Of a stretch of 64,000 nucleotides of DNA, positions 33,744-43,269 are shown one piece after another; position 1 is the stretch's first letter, and each line of letters opens with the position of its first letter. Below the pieces are notes generated by a model, which saw only the letters and a list, made by a program, of their open reading frames with translations, was not told the origin of the DNA and ran no database searches. The stretch is from Acidobacteriota bacterium (GTDB lineage Bacteria > Acidobacteriota > Terriglobia > Bryobacterales > Bryobacteraceae): the NCBI GenBank assembly GCA_025352795.1, contig JANXSF010000007.1, forward strand, positions 62,001 to 126,000. Reading direction: 5' to 3'. The position numbers were made by a program, and so were the translations under genes.

Positions 33744-35998
33744 TGCAAGCCATGCTAAAAATACCGTTCTTATTCCTTTTCGCCACCAGTTTCACTTTCG
33801 CCCAATCTGCCCTGGTTGGACGAGTCACTGATCCGCAAGGCAAGCCAGTTTCAGGTGCAAAGGTTCAAATTGAGCCTCTGCAGAAAAGCAGCCAAACTGT
33901 GGCAGGGGCATTCCAATTTAATAATGTGCCCTCCGGCGAAGTGACGATCACAGCCGTTTACCCCTCTTTTCAGCCAGTCAGCATCACCACCCAACTCCGC
34001 GAAGTAACGCTTCAGTTCACAGAACTCGCATCGCAGAAACAATCCATCGTCATCACTGCCCATACCGTTGAACCTACCGTCGATCTGCGCAATTCTGAGG
34101 TGTTTAATCGCACGTTGTTCACGCGGGATGACCAAATGCTGCAACAGATGAATGCGGGTATCAGCGCTGGTCAGCATGAAGGCGGTGGCAAGTCGCTGGA
34201 GATTCGCCGATTCGGCTTCAACCTGGATCATGGCGGCGTCAATGGCGGGTTGAAAGTGATGGTGGATAATGTACAGCAGAACCAGGGAACGCAGGGTCAT
34301 GGGCAAGGCTATCTGGGTTCGCTGAAATCTTTGAGTCCGGAACTGATTCAGCAGGTGACCGTAATCAACGGACCGTTCAGCCCCGCTTATGGGGATTTCA
34401 GTGGTCTTGGCGTGGTGCACATTCAACAACGGGAATCGCTGCCAGAGCAGATTACACTGCGGCTGCAAGGCGGCAACTTTAACAGTGGTCGTGGCTTTTT
34501 TGGTTACAGTCCCAACGTCCAAAAGGTTGATAGTTATCTTGCCTATGAAGGCTCGTACACAGACGGTCCATTTCAGAATCCAGGGCGATATCGTCAAGAC
34601 AAGGTGAACGGAAATTACACCCGGCAATTGAGCAATGATCAGAAGCTGGGCTTTCGATTTCTTTATGGGAGAAACAATTTCTATTCATCTGGCCAGCTTC
34701 CGCTTGACTTGGTGGACCAGGGGAAACTCCACCGTTTCGGAGCACTGGATCCTAGCGATGGAGGGCGTGTCAACTTGGGCACCGTATCCACTTATTACAG
34801 TCGCAGTTGGACCAATGGAGCGGCACTCAAAGCAGATGGCTTTGTCAGCCGTTCTTTGTTTGATCTGTACTCCAATTTCACTTACTATCTGACTGACCCG
34901 ATTTTGGGTGACGCGTTCCAACAGCACGATTCACGCCTTCAAGACGGTGCGAATATCCAATACACCCAACCTCACAAACTGGGTGGAACCACTGCACTAT
35001 TTTCCGCAGGAGCAAACTTCCACGACAATCAGATCAACGTCGGTTTGTATCCGCGCATCGGTCGTAATCCGTTCGATGTAGCAACGCGTGCCAATGCTCA
35101 TGTCACTAACGAAGCGGCTTACGGGCAGGAAATTATCACGCTATTGCATGGTCGCTTGATTCTATCCGCCGGGTTGCGTTTCGACGAGTTCCGCTTCGGA
35201 GTGAACGACCGCGTCAATCCATTAAACGGCGGCGTGCAGTATGGTGGGCGCTGGCAGGGCAAGGGTGGTGCCGCATTTACGCCGACCCACAAGTTGCCGA
35301 TAACCTTTCATGCTAACTATGGGCGGGGGATCAATTCGATTGATGCGCGCGGCGTGGTGCAGCGTCCCGATCAGCCACGGCTTGCCACGACTGATTTCTA
35401 CCAGGTTGGCGCTTCATCGCATTTCCGCAGGTTTTCGTTCAGTGCCGATGCCTTCCTCATTGATCATTCCAATGAACAGGTCTACATACCCGATGATGGC
35501 AGCTTTGAATTAAAAGGCCCATCGCGAGCGTATGGCTTTGAGTCCAAGGCCTCTTACGAACTAACTCGTCACGTATCGTTGAATGCCGGAGTTACTAAGG
35601 TAAGCAACTCTTTCTTCAGAGGCGGTGACCATCGTGTTTATGTTGACAGTGCTCCACATTTTGTGGCGAACGCGGCTTTGACCGTGGCCCGTTGGAACGG
35701 CTGGAGTGGTTCTGCTCGTATGCGCGCCATCAACCACTATCGCTTGGATGGGGACGATCCATCCAATGTTGCCGCAGGTCATACCGTGTTTGACATGGGC
35801 GTGGCTAAAAAGATCCGTCACGGGATGGAGCTGAATTTCACTGTCGACAACTTTACGGATCGCAGATATTATGAGACACAGAATTACTTTGAGTCCAGGG
35901 TGACGCCGGTTTCTCCGGTGATTGCGCGCATCCATGCTACGCCTGGCTATCCATTGACAGTGGCGGCTGGGGTCACGTTCCGGTTGGCTGGCAAGTAA
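33743..35998 (+). CDS. TonB-dependent receptor with carboxypeptidase-regulatory domain
   Basis: A 751-residue outer-membrane receptor. It has a signal peptide, a short carboxypeptidase-regulatory-like domain (SALVGRVTDPQGKPVSGAKV), a plug (SLEIRRFGFNLDHGGVNGG, GPFSPAYGDFSGLGVVHIQQ) and a 22-strand-type barrel ending LTVAAGVTFRLAGK. It is shorter and of a more classical TonB type than the Oar proteins in this window. The ligand is unknown. Starts at 33743 or 33752 are both plausible; a GTG at 33731 is also open. The acetamidase-like gene follows after 22 bases. Confidence 0.9.
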   Translation: MQAMLKIPFLFLFATSFTFAQSALVGRVTDPQGKPVSGAKVQIEPLQKSSQTVAGAFQFNNVPSGEVTITAVYPSFQPVSITTQLREVTLQFTELASQKQSIVITAHTVEPTVDLRNSEVFNRTLFTRDDQMLQQMNAGISAGQHEGGGKSLEIRRFGFNLDHGGVNGGLKVMVDNVQQNQGTQGHGQGYLGSLKSLSPELIQQVTVINGPFSPAYGDFSGLGVVHIQQRESLPEQITLRLQGGNFNSGRGFFGYSPNVQKVDSYLAYEGSYTDGPFQNPGRYRQDKVNGNYTRQLSNDQKLGFRFLYGRNNFYSSGQLPLDLVDQGKLHRFGALDPSDGGRVNLGTVSTYYSRSWTNGAALKADGFVSRSLFDLYSNFTYYLTDPILGDAFQQHDSRLQDGANIQYTQPHKLGGTTALFSAGANFHDNQINVGLYPRIGRNPFDVATRANAHVTNEAAYGQEIITLLHGRLILSAGLRFDEFRFGVNDRVNPLNGGVQYGGRWQGKGGAAFTPTHKLPITFHANYGRGINSIDARGVVQRPDQPRLATTDFYQVGASSHFRRFSFSADAFLIDHSNEQVYIPDDGSFELKGPSRAYGFESKASYELTRHVSLNAGVTKVSNSFFRGGDHRVYVDSAPHFVANAALTVARWNGWSGSARMRAINHYRLDGDDPSNVAAGHTVFDMGVAKKIRHGMELNFTVDNFTDRRYYETQNYFESRVTPVSPVIARIHATPGYPLTVAAGVTFRLAGK

Positions 35999-36020
35999 CT
36001 GTTGTTATAGTAAAGTTACT

Positions 36021-37010
36021 GTGCAACTTACTATGCTGCTTCTGCTTGCGCTGCCCCTGTTTGCGCAGACCACTCATAAGATAACGGCGTCGGCGAGTAC
36101 TGTCGTGGTGGGCTTCTATGACGGCGCGGCCAAGCCTGTGCTTCGTATTCAATCGGGCGAAGTCGTGGAACTGGAAACGCTTGCCGCCGTTTCCTTGCGC
36201 AGTTGGCAGGCGCTCAATGTACTGGAAAGCAAATATCTAAAAGCTTTGCGGGAAGTGGTTGCCGCCAATCCCAATTCCAGCGGTCACAATCTAACTGGAC
36301 CTATTTTTATTGAAGGTGCTGAACCAGGAGATACGCTGGAGGTGCAGATTTTGAAAGTCCACCCGCCAGTGCCCTACGCCTATAACGGGCTGGGTCGTTC
36401 CGGCGTGTTGACCGATCTATTTCCGAAGCCGACTTCTAAATTGATTCCGCTGGACACTGCCCGGCACGTCGCAAAATTCGCCCCAGGGATTGAAATTCCA
36501 TTGCGGCCGTTCTTTGGCAGCATGGGTGTTGCCCCGCCAGCTTCCATTGGGAAAGTGAGCAGTGTGCCTCCAGGGATTTATGCGGGTAATTTAGACAACA
36601 AAGAGTTAGTGGCTGGAACAAAACTATTTATCCCGGTTCATGTAAAAGGGGCTCTGTTTTTTGTCGGAGATGGACACGCCGCACAAGGAGATGGGGAAAT
36701 TGATGTTACTGCTTTAGAAACACACATGGAAGGTCGCTTCGCTTTTGTGGTCCACAAAGGAATGACCTTGAACTGGCCGCGTGCGGAAACTCCCACCCAT
36801 TGGATTGCCATGGGTTTGGATGAGGACCTGACCAAGGCCCTGCGTTTAGCCGCGGAGGAGGTGGTCAACTTCTTAGTGGAGACCAAAAAGATGTCGCGTG
36901 CCGATGCCTACATGTTAGCCAGCACTGCCGTCGATTTCCGAATTACCCAAGTTGTGGATCGTACAAAAGGTGTCCATGCCATGATCCCCAAGGCATTGTT
37001 CGTAAAGTAG
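36021..37010 (+). CDS. Exported acetamidase/formamidase-family protein
   Basis: A 329-residue protein with a signal peptide (MQLTMLLLLALPLFAQ). The body matches the FmdA/AmdA family: GHNLTGPIFIEGAEPGDTL, GSMGVAPP, PPGIYAGNLDNKEL, GDGHAAQGDGEIDVTALE and the C-terminal SRADAYMLASTAVDFRITQV. Family enzymes hydrolyse small amides to ammonia and acid; secreted acidobacterial members are uncharacterised. It shares orientation with the upstream TonB receptor (22-base gap), so it may act on material taken up by it. It is convergent with the propeller gene, one base between stops. Confidence 0.88.
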   Translation: MQLTMLLLLALPLFAQTTHKITASASTVVVGFYDGAAKPVLRIQSGEVVELETLAAVSLRSWQALNVLESKYLKALREVVAANPNSSGHNLTGPIFIEGAEPGDTLEVQILKVHPPVPYAYNGLGRSGVLTDLFPKPTSKLIPLDTARHVAKFAPGIEIPLRPFFGSMGVAPPASIGKVSSVPPGIYAGNLDNKELVAGTKLFIPVHVKGALFFVGDGHAAQGDGEIDVTALETHMEGRFAFVVHKGMTLNWPRAETPTHWIAMGLDEDLTKALRLAAEEVVNFLVETKKMSRADAYMLASTAVDFRITQVVDRTKGVHAMIPKALFVK

Positions 37011-37011
37011 C

Positions 37012-38493
37012 CTAATGTTCCAGCGGATAGCCGAAGGCATACACATTGCCATCGTAACTACTCACATACAATTGGCTGCCTGAGCCTGAAATGCCAATGC
37101 CTTTGACGTAGGATGTGATGGTATTACCGCTGGACCACAACTCCTTTCCCGTTGCCGAGTCCAGTGCATACAATACTGCCGGTGTCGTACGATTGCCGCC
37201 AGCTACCGCGAAAATGACGCCATTGAGAATAGTAGGAGTAAGTGGTGAAATCATTTCGCGGGAAGTCCAACCACTTACTAACGAACCATTTCCGTCCAAC
37301 TTCCAAGCTGAAATACCTGAGGTTGTGGTGGTTAGAAACCAGCGTGTCCCAGAAGCATCTTGCCAACTGGAAATAGAGCCTGCCGCTTTAACTGGCGTTT
37401 TTGAAACTGCAGTGGTGAGCGACGCGGCATCAAGAATATGTAAGCTACCATCTTGGCTTGAGACGGCTATCATCGTCTTATTTTTATGTTGGAAAATCAG
37501 CGGAGAAGAAGTAAGTTCCTGTCCGCTGGCATACTTACTTTTCACGACCAGCGTTTTGGGTTTCAGCGCCACAAGATCACCCTTCTGCGTCGCTGCATAA
37601 ACCGTTCCATCAGGGCCAAACGCAGGTCCCATTGCACCAACCACGCCACCGCTAGTAGGCTGCCAATTGGCAACTTTACCGGAAGCGATGTCCAAAGTCC
37701 ACACGCCATCGGATGCACCGCCGCACCCTTCCGACGTTGACACATAGGCGAATTCGTCAATCACGATCAAGCCGCTAGCATTGGTTTTGGCGGGCAGAAA
37801 TGGAACGGCAGGTTTGGGTTCTTCACCGTTTGAAACGTACATGGAGTGAAACAATCCATCACTGGAAATTGCGTAAACGTAGTTGGGCATGCGTCGCGGT
37901 GGACCGCCACCGGCAGGGCGGGGACGCGGTGGACCGGCTTGCTGTGGTTGATTGGGCAGCACAACAGGCAAAGTGACGGCACCTTCGTTCGGTTCACCAA
38001 CTCCACTCTTCGCCGGACCTCCACGGCCACCTCCTCCACCCTGAATTCCGCCACTCACAGGGAAGGCTGTTGAGGATGTTCGAGCTAAGTTAGAAGTCAT
38101 ACCGCCGGGACAATTTGGCGAGTTGCCTACCATCGTTGAAGTGGCAATGCGCTTCTGCCATTCAATGCGGCCAAGGTCGGTATCAAAGGCCACTACTTGA
38201 TCGGAACTGCCGCCCACATAGCCCATGGAACGGAAGCCACGATAGCCAATGTAACGGTCCATCAGCATCATGGTGGAGGGTGCATTGCTATTGATTTTAA
38301 TTTTCCATAGAAACTCGAAGCCCCCTTTTTCAAGGCCCGCTTTGGAGATCTTCGGGTCTGTCCGAACCCAGGAAGAACGATGGGCATCGGCACCGCTGGT
38401 AACCCAATCATTGCCACCGCGACCGAATTGGGCGGAGGCAGGTTCCACGCCGAAGAAGGCGCAGGCGGCTACTATTGCTGAAAGATTTCGCAT
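37012..38493 (-). CDS. Exported PQQ-like beta-propeller protein
   Basis: A 493-residue protein with a signal peptide (MRNLSAIVAACAFFGVEPASA). It contains WD/PQQ-type blades such as DGTVYAATQKGDLVALKP, DGSLHILDAAS and [19 protein letters not shown], as in quinoprotein alcohol dehydrogenases and BamB. A Gly/Pro/Arg-rich insertion lies near residues 150-210. No PQQ-binding Cys-Cys pair is apparent, so cofactor use is uncertain. The start is placed at 38493, where the signal peptide begins; AAGGAG lies about 11 bases upstream. Third gene of a propeller-SGNH-propeller operon; the upstream gene's stop is 16 bases away. Confidence 0.85.
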   Translation of the reverse strand: MRNLSAIVAACAFFGVEPASAQFGRGGNDWVTSGADAHRSSWVRTDPKISKAGLEKGGFEFLWKIKINSNAPSTMMLMDRYIGYRGFRSMGYVGGSSDQVVAFDTDLGRIEWQKRIATSTMVGNSPNCPGGMTSNLARTSSTAFPVSGGIQGGGGGRGGPAKSGVGEPNEGAVTLPVVLPNQPQQAGPPRPRPAGGGPPRRMPNYVYAISSDGLFHSMYVSNGEEPKPAVPFLPAKTNASGLIVIDEFAYVSTSEGCGGASDGVWTLDIASGKVANWQPTSGGVVGAMGPAFGPDGTVYAATQKGDLVALKPKTLVVKSKYASGQELTSSPLIFQHKNKTMIAVSSQDGSLHILDAASLTTAVSKTPVKAAGSISSWQDASGTRWFLTTTTSGISAWKLDGNGSLVSGWTSREMISPLTPTILNGVIFAVAGGNRTTPAVLYALDSATGKELWSSGNTITSYVKGIGISGSGSQLYVSSYDGNVYAFGYPLEH

Positions 38494-38509
38494 CACCGAA
38501 GAAACTCCT

Positions 38510-39220
38510 TTACTTGTTACCCACCGCTTCGGCAATCGCTTTTTCAGCGAGTGTCGCCATTACTTTGTAGCCAGCCGCGTTGGGGAGCAAGCCGTCATCT
38601 GTTAGAGTCTTGTTGAAATCACGGCCAGTGGCCAGTGCCGAATAATAGTCCAGATAAACGCAACCAGTGCTTTGGGCATAGTCCTTGATCCATCCATTTA
38701 GACCAATGATTTTGCCTTGCGGTGGAATGGCGCGTTTGCCTGCATAGTAAGTGGAGGCTGGAGTAACTGAAGCAATCACAATCTTGATGCCGTTGAACTT
38801 GGCTAACTGGACCATGGAAATATAGTTATCAGCAATAACGCCTTGGGTGGCGGATAGTAAGTCATTCAACCCGGCTTGAATCACCACTACCGCAGCCTTG
38901 ATTGCGATCACGTCCTGTTGAAAGCGCACCAGCATTTGGCCTGAGCTCTGGCGTTCAATTCCACGATTCAAGTAAGCCTTGCCGGAAAAGAAATCTGAAC
39001 CCCAGTTTTGTGTGATCTCATCACCCAGAAATACGACGCGCATTTCCCCTGGCTTAGGCTTGGGCAATTCGGAGTTTTCACTGCCGTAGTGATTCAACCC
39101 ACCCCAATCCCACAGTAACTTGCGCTGCGCCTCAATCCGTTTCTCAAGGCCTTCCGTCGACTGCGTCCATGCGCAGCAACCGGTCCCGATAAGCATCGCC
39201 ATGAACCGAGTAAGCAGCAT
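38510..39220 (-). CDS. SGNH-hydrolase-like protein lacking catalytic Ser and His
   Basis: A 236-residue exported protein of the GDSL/SGNH fold. Block I reads FLG66-D67-E68-IT where active enzymes have GDSIT, so the nucleophile Ser is Glu. Block II Gly is in NRGIERQ and block III Asn119 in QAGLND. Block V reads D209-G210-L211-L212-PNAAGY, where DGLHPN is usual, so the catalytic His is Leu. Two of the catalytic positions are gone while the fold signatures stay, pointing to a binding protein, not an esterase. It lies between two propeller genes on the same strand. Residue numbering uses the ATG at 39220. Confidence 0.85.
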   Translation of the reverse strand: MLLTRFMAMLIGTGCCAWTQSTEGLEKRIEAQRKLLWDWGGLNHYGSENSELPKPKPGEMRVVFLGDEITQNWGSDFFSGKAYLNRGIERQSSGQMLVRFQQDVIAIKAAVVVIQAGLNDLLSATQGVIADNYISMVQLAKFNGIKIVIASVTPASTYYAGKRAIPPQGKIIGLNGWIKDYAQSTGCVYLDYYSALATGRDFNKTLTDDGLLPNAAGYKVMATLAEKAIAEAVGNK

Positions 39221-39225
39221 GATAG

Positions 39226-40773
39226 TTATTGTTTTATGCCGTAACAATACAGAATGTTATCGAAAGTGGCAATATAAACGCGACCGTTGGCAACGGAAAG
39301 TCCGCTCCAATGATTCCAGGATTGAATGTCATTGCCGCTGGACCATAGTTCCTTTCCAGTTACTGCATCCAACGCATAGAGTACGGCTTTGGTGGAAGCA
39401 GGAATGCGTCGTTCAGCCACATCATCCAGGCCGACGTCGGGATAAGCCTGATCGGTATTTTCACCATTTCCATAAGCGAATATTACGCCATTAGCAATCA
39501 CCGGCGGTTCAGCACGGTTCATGTCACGGGAAATCCAAGCAGGAGCAAGTTGTAACTTACCGTTCTTTTCTTCCATCTTGAATGCGACAATGGCACCATC
39601 TTTTACAGGGCCATTTTCAATGGGCGCTTTGAACTTGGAATGCTTGGCACCCCAGATAGGAGTAAGTACCCAACGCGTTCCTTTTGCATCTTCCCAACTT
39701 GCCAGCGATCCCCAAATTCCAGCCGAGGCGAAGTTTACGTCTTCATTACAAATCAGCGGACCACGGAAAAGCGGGGTGCGATGATCGTCACCACCAATGG
39801 AATCGGTATCCATCAGAAACAGGCGGCACTCTTTGCTGGCATCTACCATTAACTCTTTGCCTTTGTAATTGAAGATGACCGGTGTAACTTGCATGTCTAA
39901 GTCACGCTTCACCAACCATTCCGCGTTCGATGGGCCATAGTAATCCTTGAGCTTCATTGCTTTCGTTATTGGATCCTGTTTGACACCAATCATGCCATTG
40001 CCGTAGACGCCATTTTCGGGGTCCCAACGGCCATCGCCAGTCCCAGTATAGAGGGTGCCATCTTCGCCCATAGCCGGACCGGTGCGTCCCCACATACCAC
40101 CACCAGCAGGGCCCCAGGTGCCTACTTTATTCGTCGCCAAGTCGTAAGCGTAAACAATGTTCGGGTTGCCTCCGCAGCCTTGGGCAGTGTGCGTGTAGAT
40201 CACATTTTTATAAAGGTTCAGCGCATAGGGTTTACCGTTGGCGGGCATGAACTTGGCCGGAGTTTTTACATCTTCTCCGTCGACGACATTCAGTTGATGC
40301 AGCATGCCATCCCACGATGCGGTGTAGATAGTATATTTGCCAGGAGTTCCGCTTGGACCGATGACTGGCGTCGCCGTAATTCCGCCAGGGCATAGAATGC
40401 CAGCACCACGACCACCTGTTGGTGGCGTGTAGGAACTTTGAAAATGCTTCTTCCAGATAACCTTGCCGGTCTCTACGTCAATGCCGTAAATATTGTCAGA
40501 AACACCGGTTTCAATCAGGATCTGCTTCGGTCCAGCAGGGGTATCGACACGACTGACGATGAGTGGTGGAAACAGCGAGTGCATCTGGCGGGGTTCGTTA
40601 TCCAGCTTGATCTTCCACAGCAGCTTCATGTTTTTGACGGTACTTGGGGAGAGGAGTTTTTCATCCTTTTGCCAGGCAGTACGTTTTGGGTCACCGCCAT
40701 CTGTAAGCCAGTCTGCTGCAAAAACATTTGCGCAGCTAAACGTGATCGCCATCATGACGATAAATCGCCGCAT
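39226..40773 (-). CDS. Exported PQQ-like beta-propeller protein, second copy
   Basis: A 515-residue protein with a signal peptide ending NVFAA. Its opening ([23 protein letters not shown]) and blades ([36 protein letters not shown]) match acidobacterial outer-membrane-assembly-like/PQQ-binding-like propellers. It is a paralogue of the propeller at 37012; both share the GKELWSSGN blade near the end. As first gene of the three-gene operon it precedes the SGNH-like gene by five bases. The role may be dehydrogenase-like or scaffolding; residues for PQQ or metal binding are not clear. Confidence 0.85.
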   Translation of the reverse strand: MRRFIVMMAITFSCANVFAADWLTDGGDPKRTAWQKDEKLLSPSTVKNMKLLWKIKLDNEPRQMHSLFPPLIVSRVDTPAGPKQILIETGVSDNIYGIDVETGKVIWKKHFQSSYTPPTGGRGAGILCPGGITATPVIGPSGTPGKYTIYTASWDGMLHQLNVVDGEDVKTPAKFMPANGKPYALNLYKNVIYTHTAQGCGGNPNIVYAYDLATNKVGTWGPAGGGMWGRTGPAMGEDGTLYTGTGDGRWDPENGVYGNGMIGVKQDPITKAMKLKDYYGPSNAEWLVKRDLDMQVTPVIFNYKGKELMVDASKECRLFLMDTDSIGGDDHRTPLFRGPLICNEDVNFASAGIWGSLASWEDAKGTRWVLTPIWGAKHSKFKAPIENGPVKDGAIVAFKMEEKNGKLQLAPAWISRDMNRAEPPVIANGVIFAYGNGENTDQAYPDVGLDDVAERRIPASTKAVLYALDAVTGKELWSSGNDIQSWNHWSGLSVANGRVYIATFDNILYCYGIKQ

Positions 40774-40882
40774 GCCTCACCTCGTGTCGAATCGATATCT
40801 GAAGGTTACTTGAGAAAAAAGAGTAGCCCGGGACAAGCATATAACTCAAAGATAGGGCGAGTCAAGATGATGTTAACAGTGC

Positions 40883-42220
40883 TTATGGCTGAATGAGTTT
40901 GCGCACCAATCGAGTTGCTGGATAGGCTAAAAGCAGAAGGCAAGCGGCAATCAGACTGTTCGTTTGATCGTTCCATGCGACGCCAACCAGATATCCTCCG
41001 CTGGCCAAAATCACAGTTACGATTGTCCAGGGAACGCCCCGGGCTTTGAAGGGGCGGAACAAGTCTAAAGCTCTGCGACGCATGACCAGCAATGCAATGA
41101 AGGATGTGGCGTAGTTCACCACGAACATGAAGGACCCAATGGCCGATAGTTTTTCAAACGTGCCGGTGGCGGTAAAAAATACGATCAAAGAAGTGCTGAG
41201 GATCAACCCGTAGGTGGGCGTACCGGCATGGTTTACATAGGACAGTTTATGCCACAACAGCCCGGAGCGACCCATGGAAAATGCCAGCCGCGAATTCATT
41301 AATATCATGGGATGGATCACGGCAACGGCCATGATCATCGATAGCAAAGTGACAATGCGCGCGCCAGTTGGCCCAAGCAATTGTTGTGCGACATCGGCTG
41401 CGGCTAACTTTGACGATGCCAGTTGCTGTATGGAGAGCACATAGAGGAACGCGGCATTGAGTGTGATGTAAAAGACAATGATTACAAGGACTCCGTAGAT
41501 CATGGACCGTTCCAGGGTGCCGTCTGATTTGCGATTTTCCTCAGAGAAGTAAATGGCGCTATACCATCCGTCGTAATCCATGATGATGTAGCGCATGGCC
41601 AGAAACGCACCACTGAGTGCAGACCAGGAAGGATCGTGATGGATGGCAACAGCGGCATTCGTCTTGGCTGATCCTCCCCAAATAAAACAACAGACGATTA
41701 GAAAGATTACAGCACCGGCTTGAAGGATGGAAGTCCATTCCTGCATCCTTCCGCTGGCCCGAATCCCTTGCCATTGAATGACAGCAAAAAACAGAATCAC
41801 GCCAATGGAGAAAAACGTTTCTCTGCCGGAGAGGCCTGGCCATAGTGCAACTGCAAAGTCTGAACCAGTGACGGCAATGGAGGCAGCGGCGGCACAGGTT
41901 GCAACCAGATCGCTCCAACCGATGGTGACGCCTGCGGCTTCTCCGAATGCTTCTTTGGCATAGACGTAGAGTCCGCCAGCTTCAGGAAACAGCGCGGCAA
42001 GTTCAGCCACCGCCATGGTTCCGATGAGCGCGTAGAATCCACCGATGGCCCACAACGCCAGCATCATTGCGGGCGATGCCGCCTGTGCCGCGACGAAGCC
42101 AGGAGAACGAAGAATTCCGGGTCCGACAGTTCCGCCGATGGTGACAGCCACACCAAAGGCTGCGCCCAGGACACGTTGAAGGGTCGGCGTTTGACTGCGA
42201 AGATCCGGTTCAGGGAGCAA
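40883..42220 (-). CDS. APC-superfamily amino-acid permease
   Basis: A 445-residue inner-membrane protein with about 12 helices. The first helix carries the APC substrate signature (IGGTVGPGILRSPG, a GxG-type unwound segment), then FYALIGTMAVAELAALFPEAGGLYVYAKEAFG, typical of LAT/YkbA-like exchangers. Amino-acid or polyamine transport is expected; substrate unknown. The gene is monocistronic here, starting about 35 bases from the end of the HExxH gene on the same strand. Length and helix pattern are normal. Confidence 0.9.
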   Translation of the reverse strand: MLPEPDLRSQTPTLQRVLGAAFGVAVTIGGTVGPGILRSPGFVAAQAASPAMMLALWAIGGFYALIGTMAVAELAALFPEAGGLYVYAKEAFGEAAGVTIGWSDLVATCAAAASIAVTGSDFAVALWPGLSGRETFFSIGVILFFAVIQWQGIRASGRMQEWTSILQAGAVIFLIVCCFIWGGSAKTNAAVAIHHDPSWSALSGAFLAMRYIIMDYDGWYSAIYFSEENRKSDGTLERSMIYGVLVIIVFYITLNAAFLYVLSIQQLASSKLAAADVAQQLLGPTGARIVTLLSMIMAVAVIHPMILMNSRLAFSMGRSGLLWHKLSYVNHAGTPTYGLILSTSLIVFFTATGTFEKLSAIGSFMFVVNYATSFIALLVMRRRALDLFRPFKARGVPWTIVTVILASGGYLVGVAWNDQTNSLIAACLLLLAYPATRLVRKLIQP

Positions 42221-42256
42221 GATTTTCAGTATACGAGCTTGTGGCCCATTCTGAAT

Positions 42257-42871
42257 TCACGCAGGCACGGAACCCTGCAATGGACGCCCCCTGACGCTGA
42301 CGCCACAACCAGTAATCATTGCGTAAATCAACCCAGAAGTTCCCAATAACCAGGTGTCCTGTTTTGTATCCAGTGTGAAATGATGGGCGTATTCATGGGT
42401 CAACGTTGTTTCCAGCGCGTTGTCTAAACCAATGAACGTTTGGTAAAACGGACTCGGTGCGAATCCCGGACGGCGTGGGCCAGGTCCCATCGAACAGCCC
42501 CCTGTGCGATCACGGTCGATGTCGTAACCAAGCGCACCTGTCACAAACAGGTTGATCTTTCCTCGTGCAAGAAATTGATCGGGGGCCAACGAACGTCCTT
42601 GTTTGCGGAGGTAAGCTCCTTCGATAGAGGTCACATTAAAGACAATGCCACTGGTTAAAAATTCACGACGAGCTTTTTCCTGGTGAGCAAAAAACTTGGC
42701 ACGCTCGCTTTCTGTCAAGCCCTTGCCAGAGTGCGCACCTTGGTCGAACATCAGGTGCACTTGAATTACAATAGGCGTCAATCGCTGCCGATTATTTAGC
42801 TGGGATGCACCCAGCGCAGCGGCGAAGAACGCCCTTCGACGAGAGACAGGAATTAGCTTGTCGGCTGGCAT
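42257..42871 (-). CDS. Exported HExxH zinc-metallopeptidase-like protein
   Basis: A 204-residue protein. The N-terminus SRRRAFFAAALGAS looks like a twin-arginine signal. Near the end is H159-E160-Y-A-H163-H164-F-T-L-D, a gluzincin-style HExxH motif on a predicted helix (ETTLTHEYAHHFTLD). Two Cys (GGCSMG, TGCGV) could form a disulfide. I do not recognise the family, and no third zinc ligand can be assigned. It could be a short secreted peptidase or a toxin-like peptidase; the permease downstream offers no clue. Divergent from the RelA/SpoT-domain bicistron. Confidence 0.65.
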   Translation of the reverse strand: MPADKLIPVSRRRAFFAAALGASQLNNRQRLTPIVIQVHLMFDQGAHSGKGLTESERAKFFAHQEKARREFLTSGIVFNVTSIEGAYLRKQGRSLAPDQFLARGKINLFVTGALGYDIDRDRTGGCSMGPGPRRPGFAPSPFYQTFIGLDNALETTLTHEYAHHFTLDTKQDTWLLGTSGLIYAMITGCGVSVRGRPLQGSVPA

Positions 42872-42997
42872 GGATCTTAAGACCCCATTCTATTACCAGT
42901 GTTGAGTCAAGTTGGAAGCTTTGGTGCGAAGCTTACTTTTCCGGCGGATTTCTATGTTAGAAAGTATTGGAAATCCTTCTCTGGCGGCGGTCTAGCC

Positions 42998-43003
42998 TAT
43001 AAT
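42998..43003 (+). promoter_or_regulatory. Candidate -10 element for the RelA/SpoT-domain bicistron
   Basis: A perfect TATAAT lies 20 bases before the ATG at 43024. A convincing -35 at 16-18 bases is not seen (TTGGAA at 42967 is 25 bases away). If real, the transcript starts only a few bases before the first gene. Confidence 0.35.
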
Positions 43004-43023
43004 TAGCTCTATGAGGCTTTGAA

Positions 43024-43269
43024 ATGAAAACGATCTCCACCAAACAACAAGTCCTTGATGAAGCAGGTTACACCTATAGCTTTGACCGCGAGATCTACTT
43101 TAATCGAAAGACGAAGAAGGTTTTCAGTGCAAATTTCGTTGACGACCATAGTGAAGACGAACTTGTAGATTCAATCCGTGAGGATTCTGATGAGAGGCGG
43201 TGGCGTTTTTATTTCAATGGTGAGCCGAGTACATCCATTCGAAGTCAATTAGAGAGATTGCTTGGTTAA
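43024..43269 (+). CDS. Small acidic partner of a RelA/SpoT-domain gene, candidate antitoxin
   Basis: I do not recognise this 81-residue protein. It is rich in Asp/Glu (DDHSEDELVDSIREDSDERR), with aromatic residues in a beta-like middle (YTYSFDREIYFNRKTKKVFS). It has no membrane segment or DNA-binding motif. It precedes and overlaps the RelA/SpoT-domain gene by eight bases, the order and spacing typical of toxin-antitoxin pairs in which the first gene neutralises a toxic small alarmone synthetase. The antitoxin role is inferred from arrangement only. Confidence 0.6.
   Translation: MKTISTKQQVLDEAGYTYSFDREIYFNRKTKKVFSANFVDDHSEDELVDSIREDSDERRWRFYFNGEPSTSIRSQLERLLG

Noticed and set aside
42257-42871. 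SprT or peptidase M4 assignment for the HExxH protein
   Set aside because: Only the HExxHH core is visible; the other signature residues of those families are not seen, so no family name is given.
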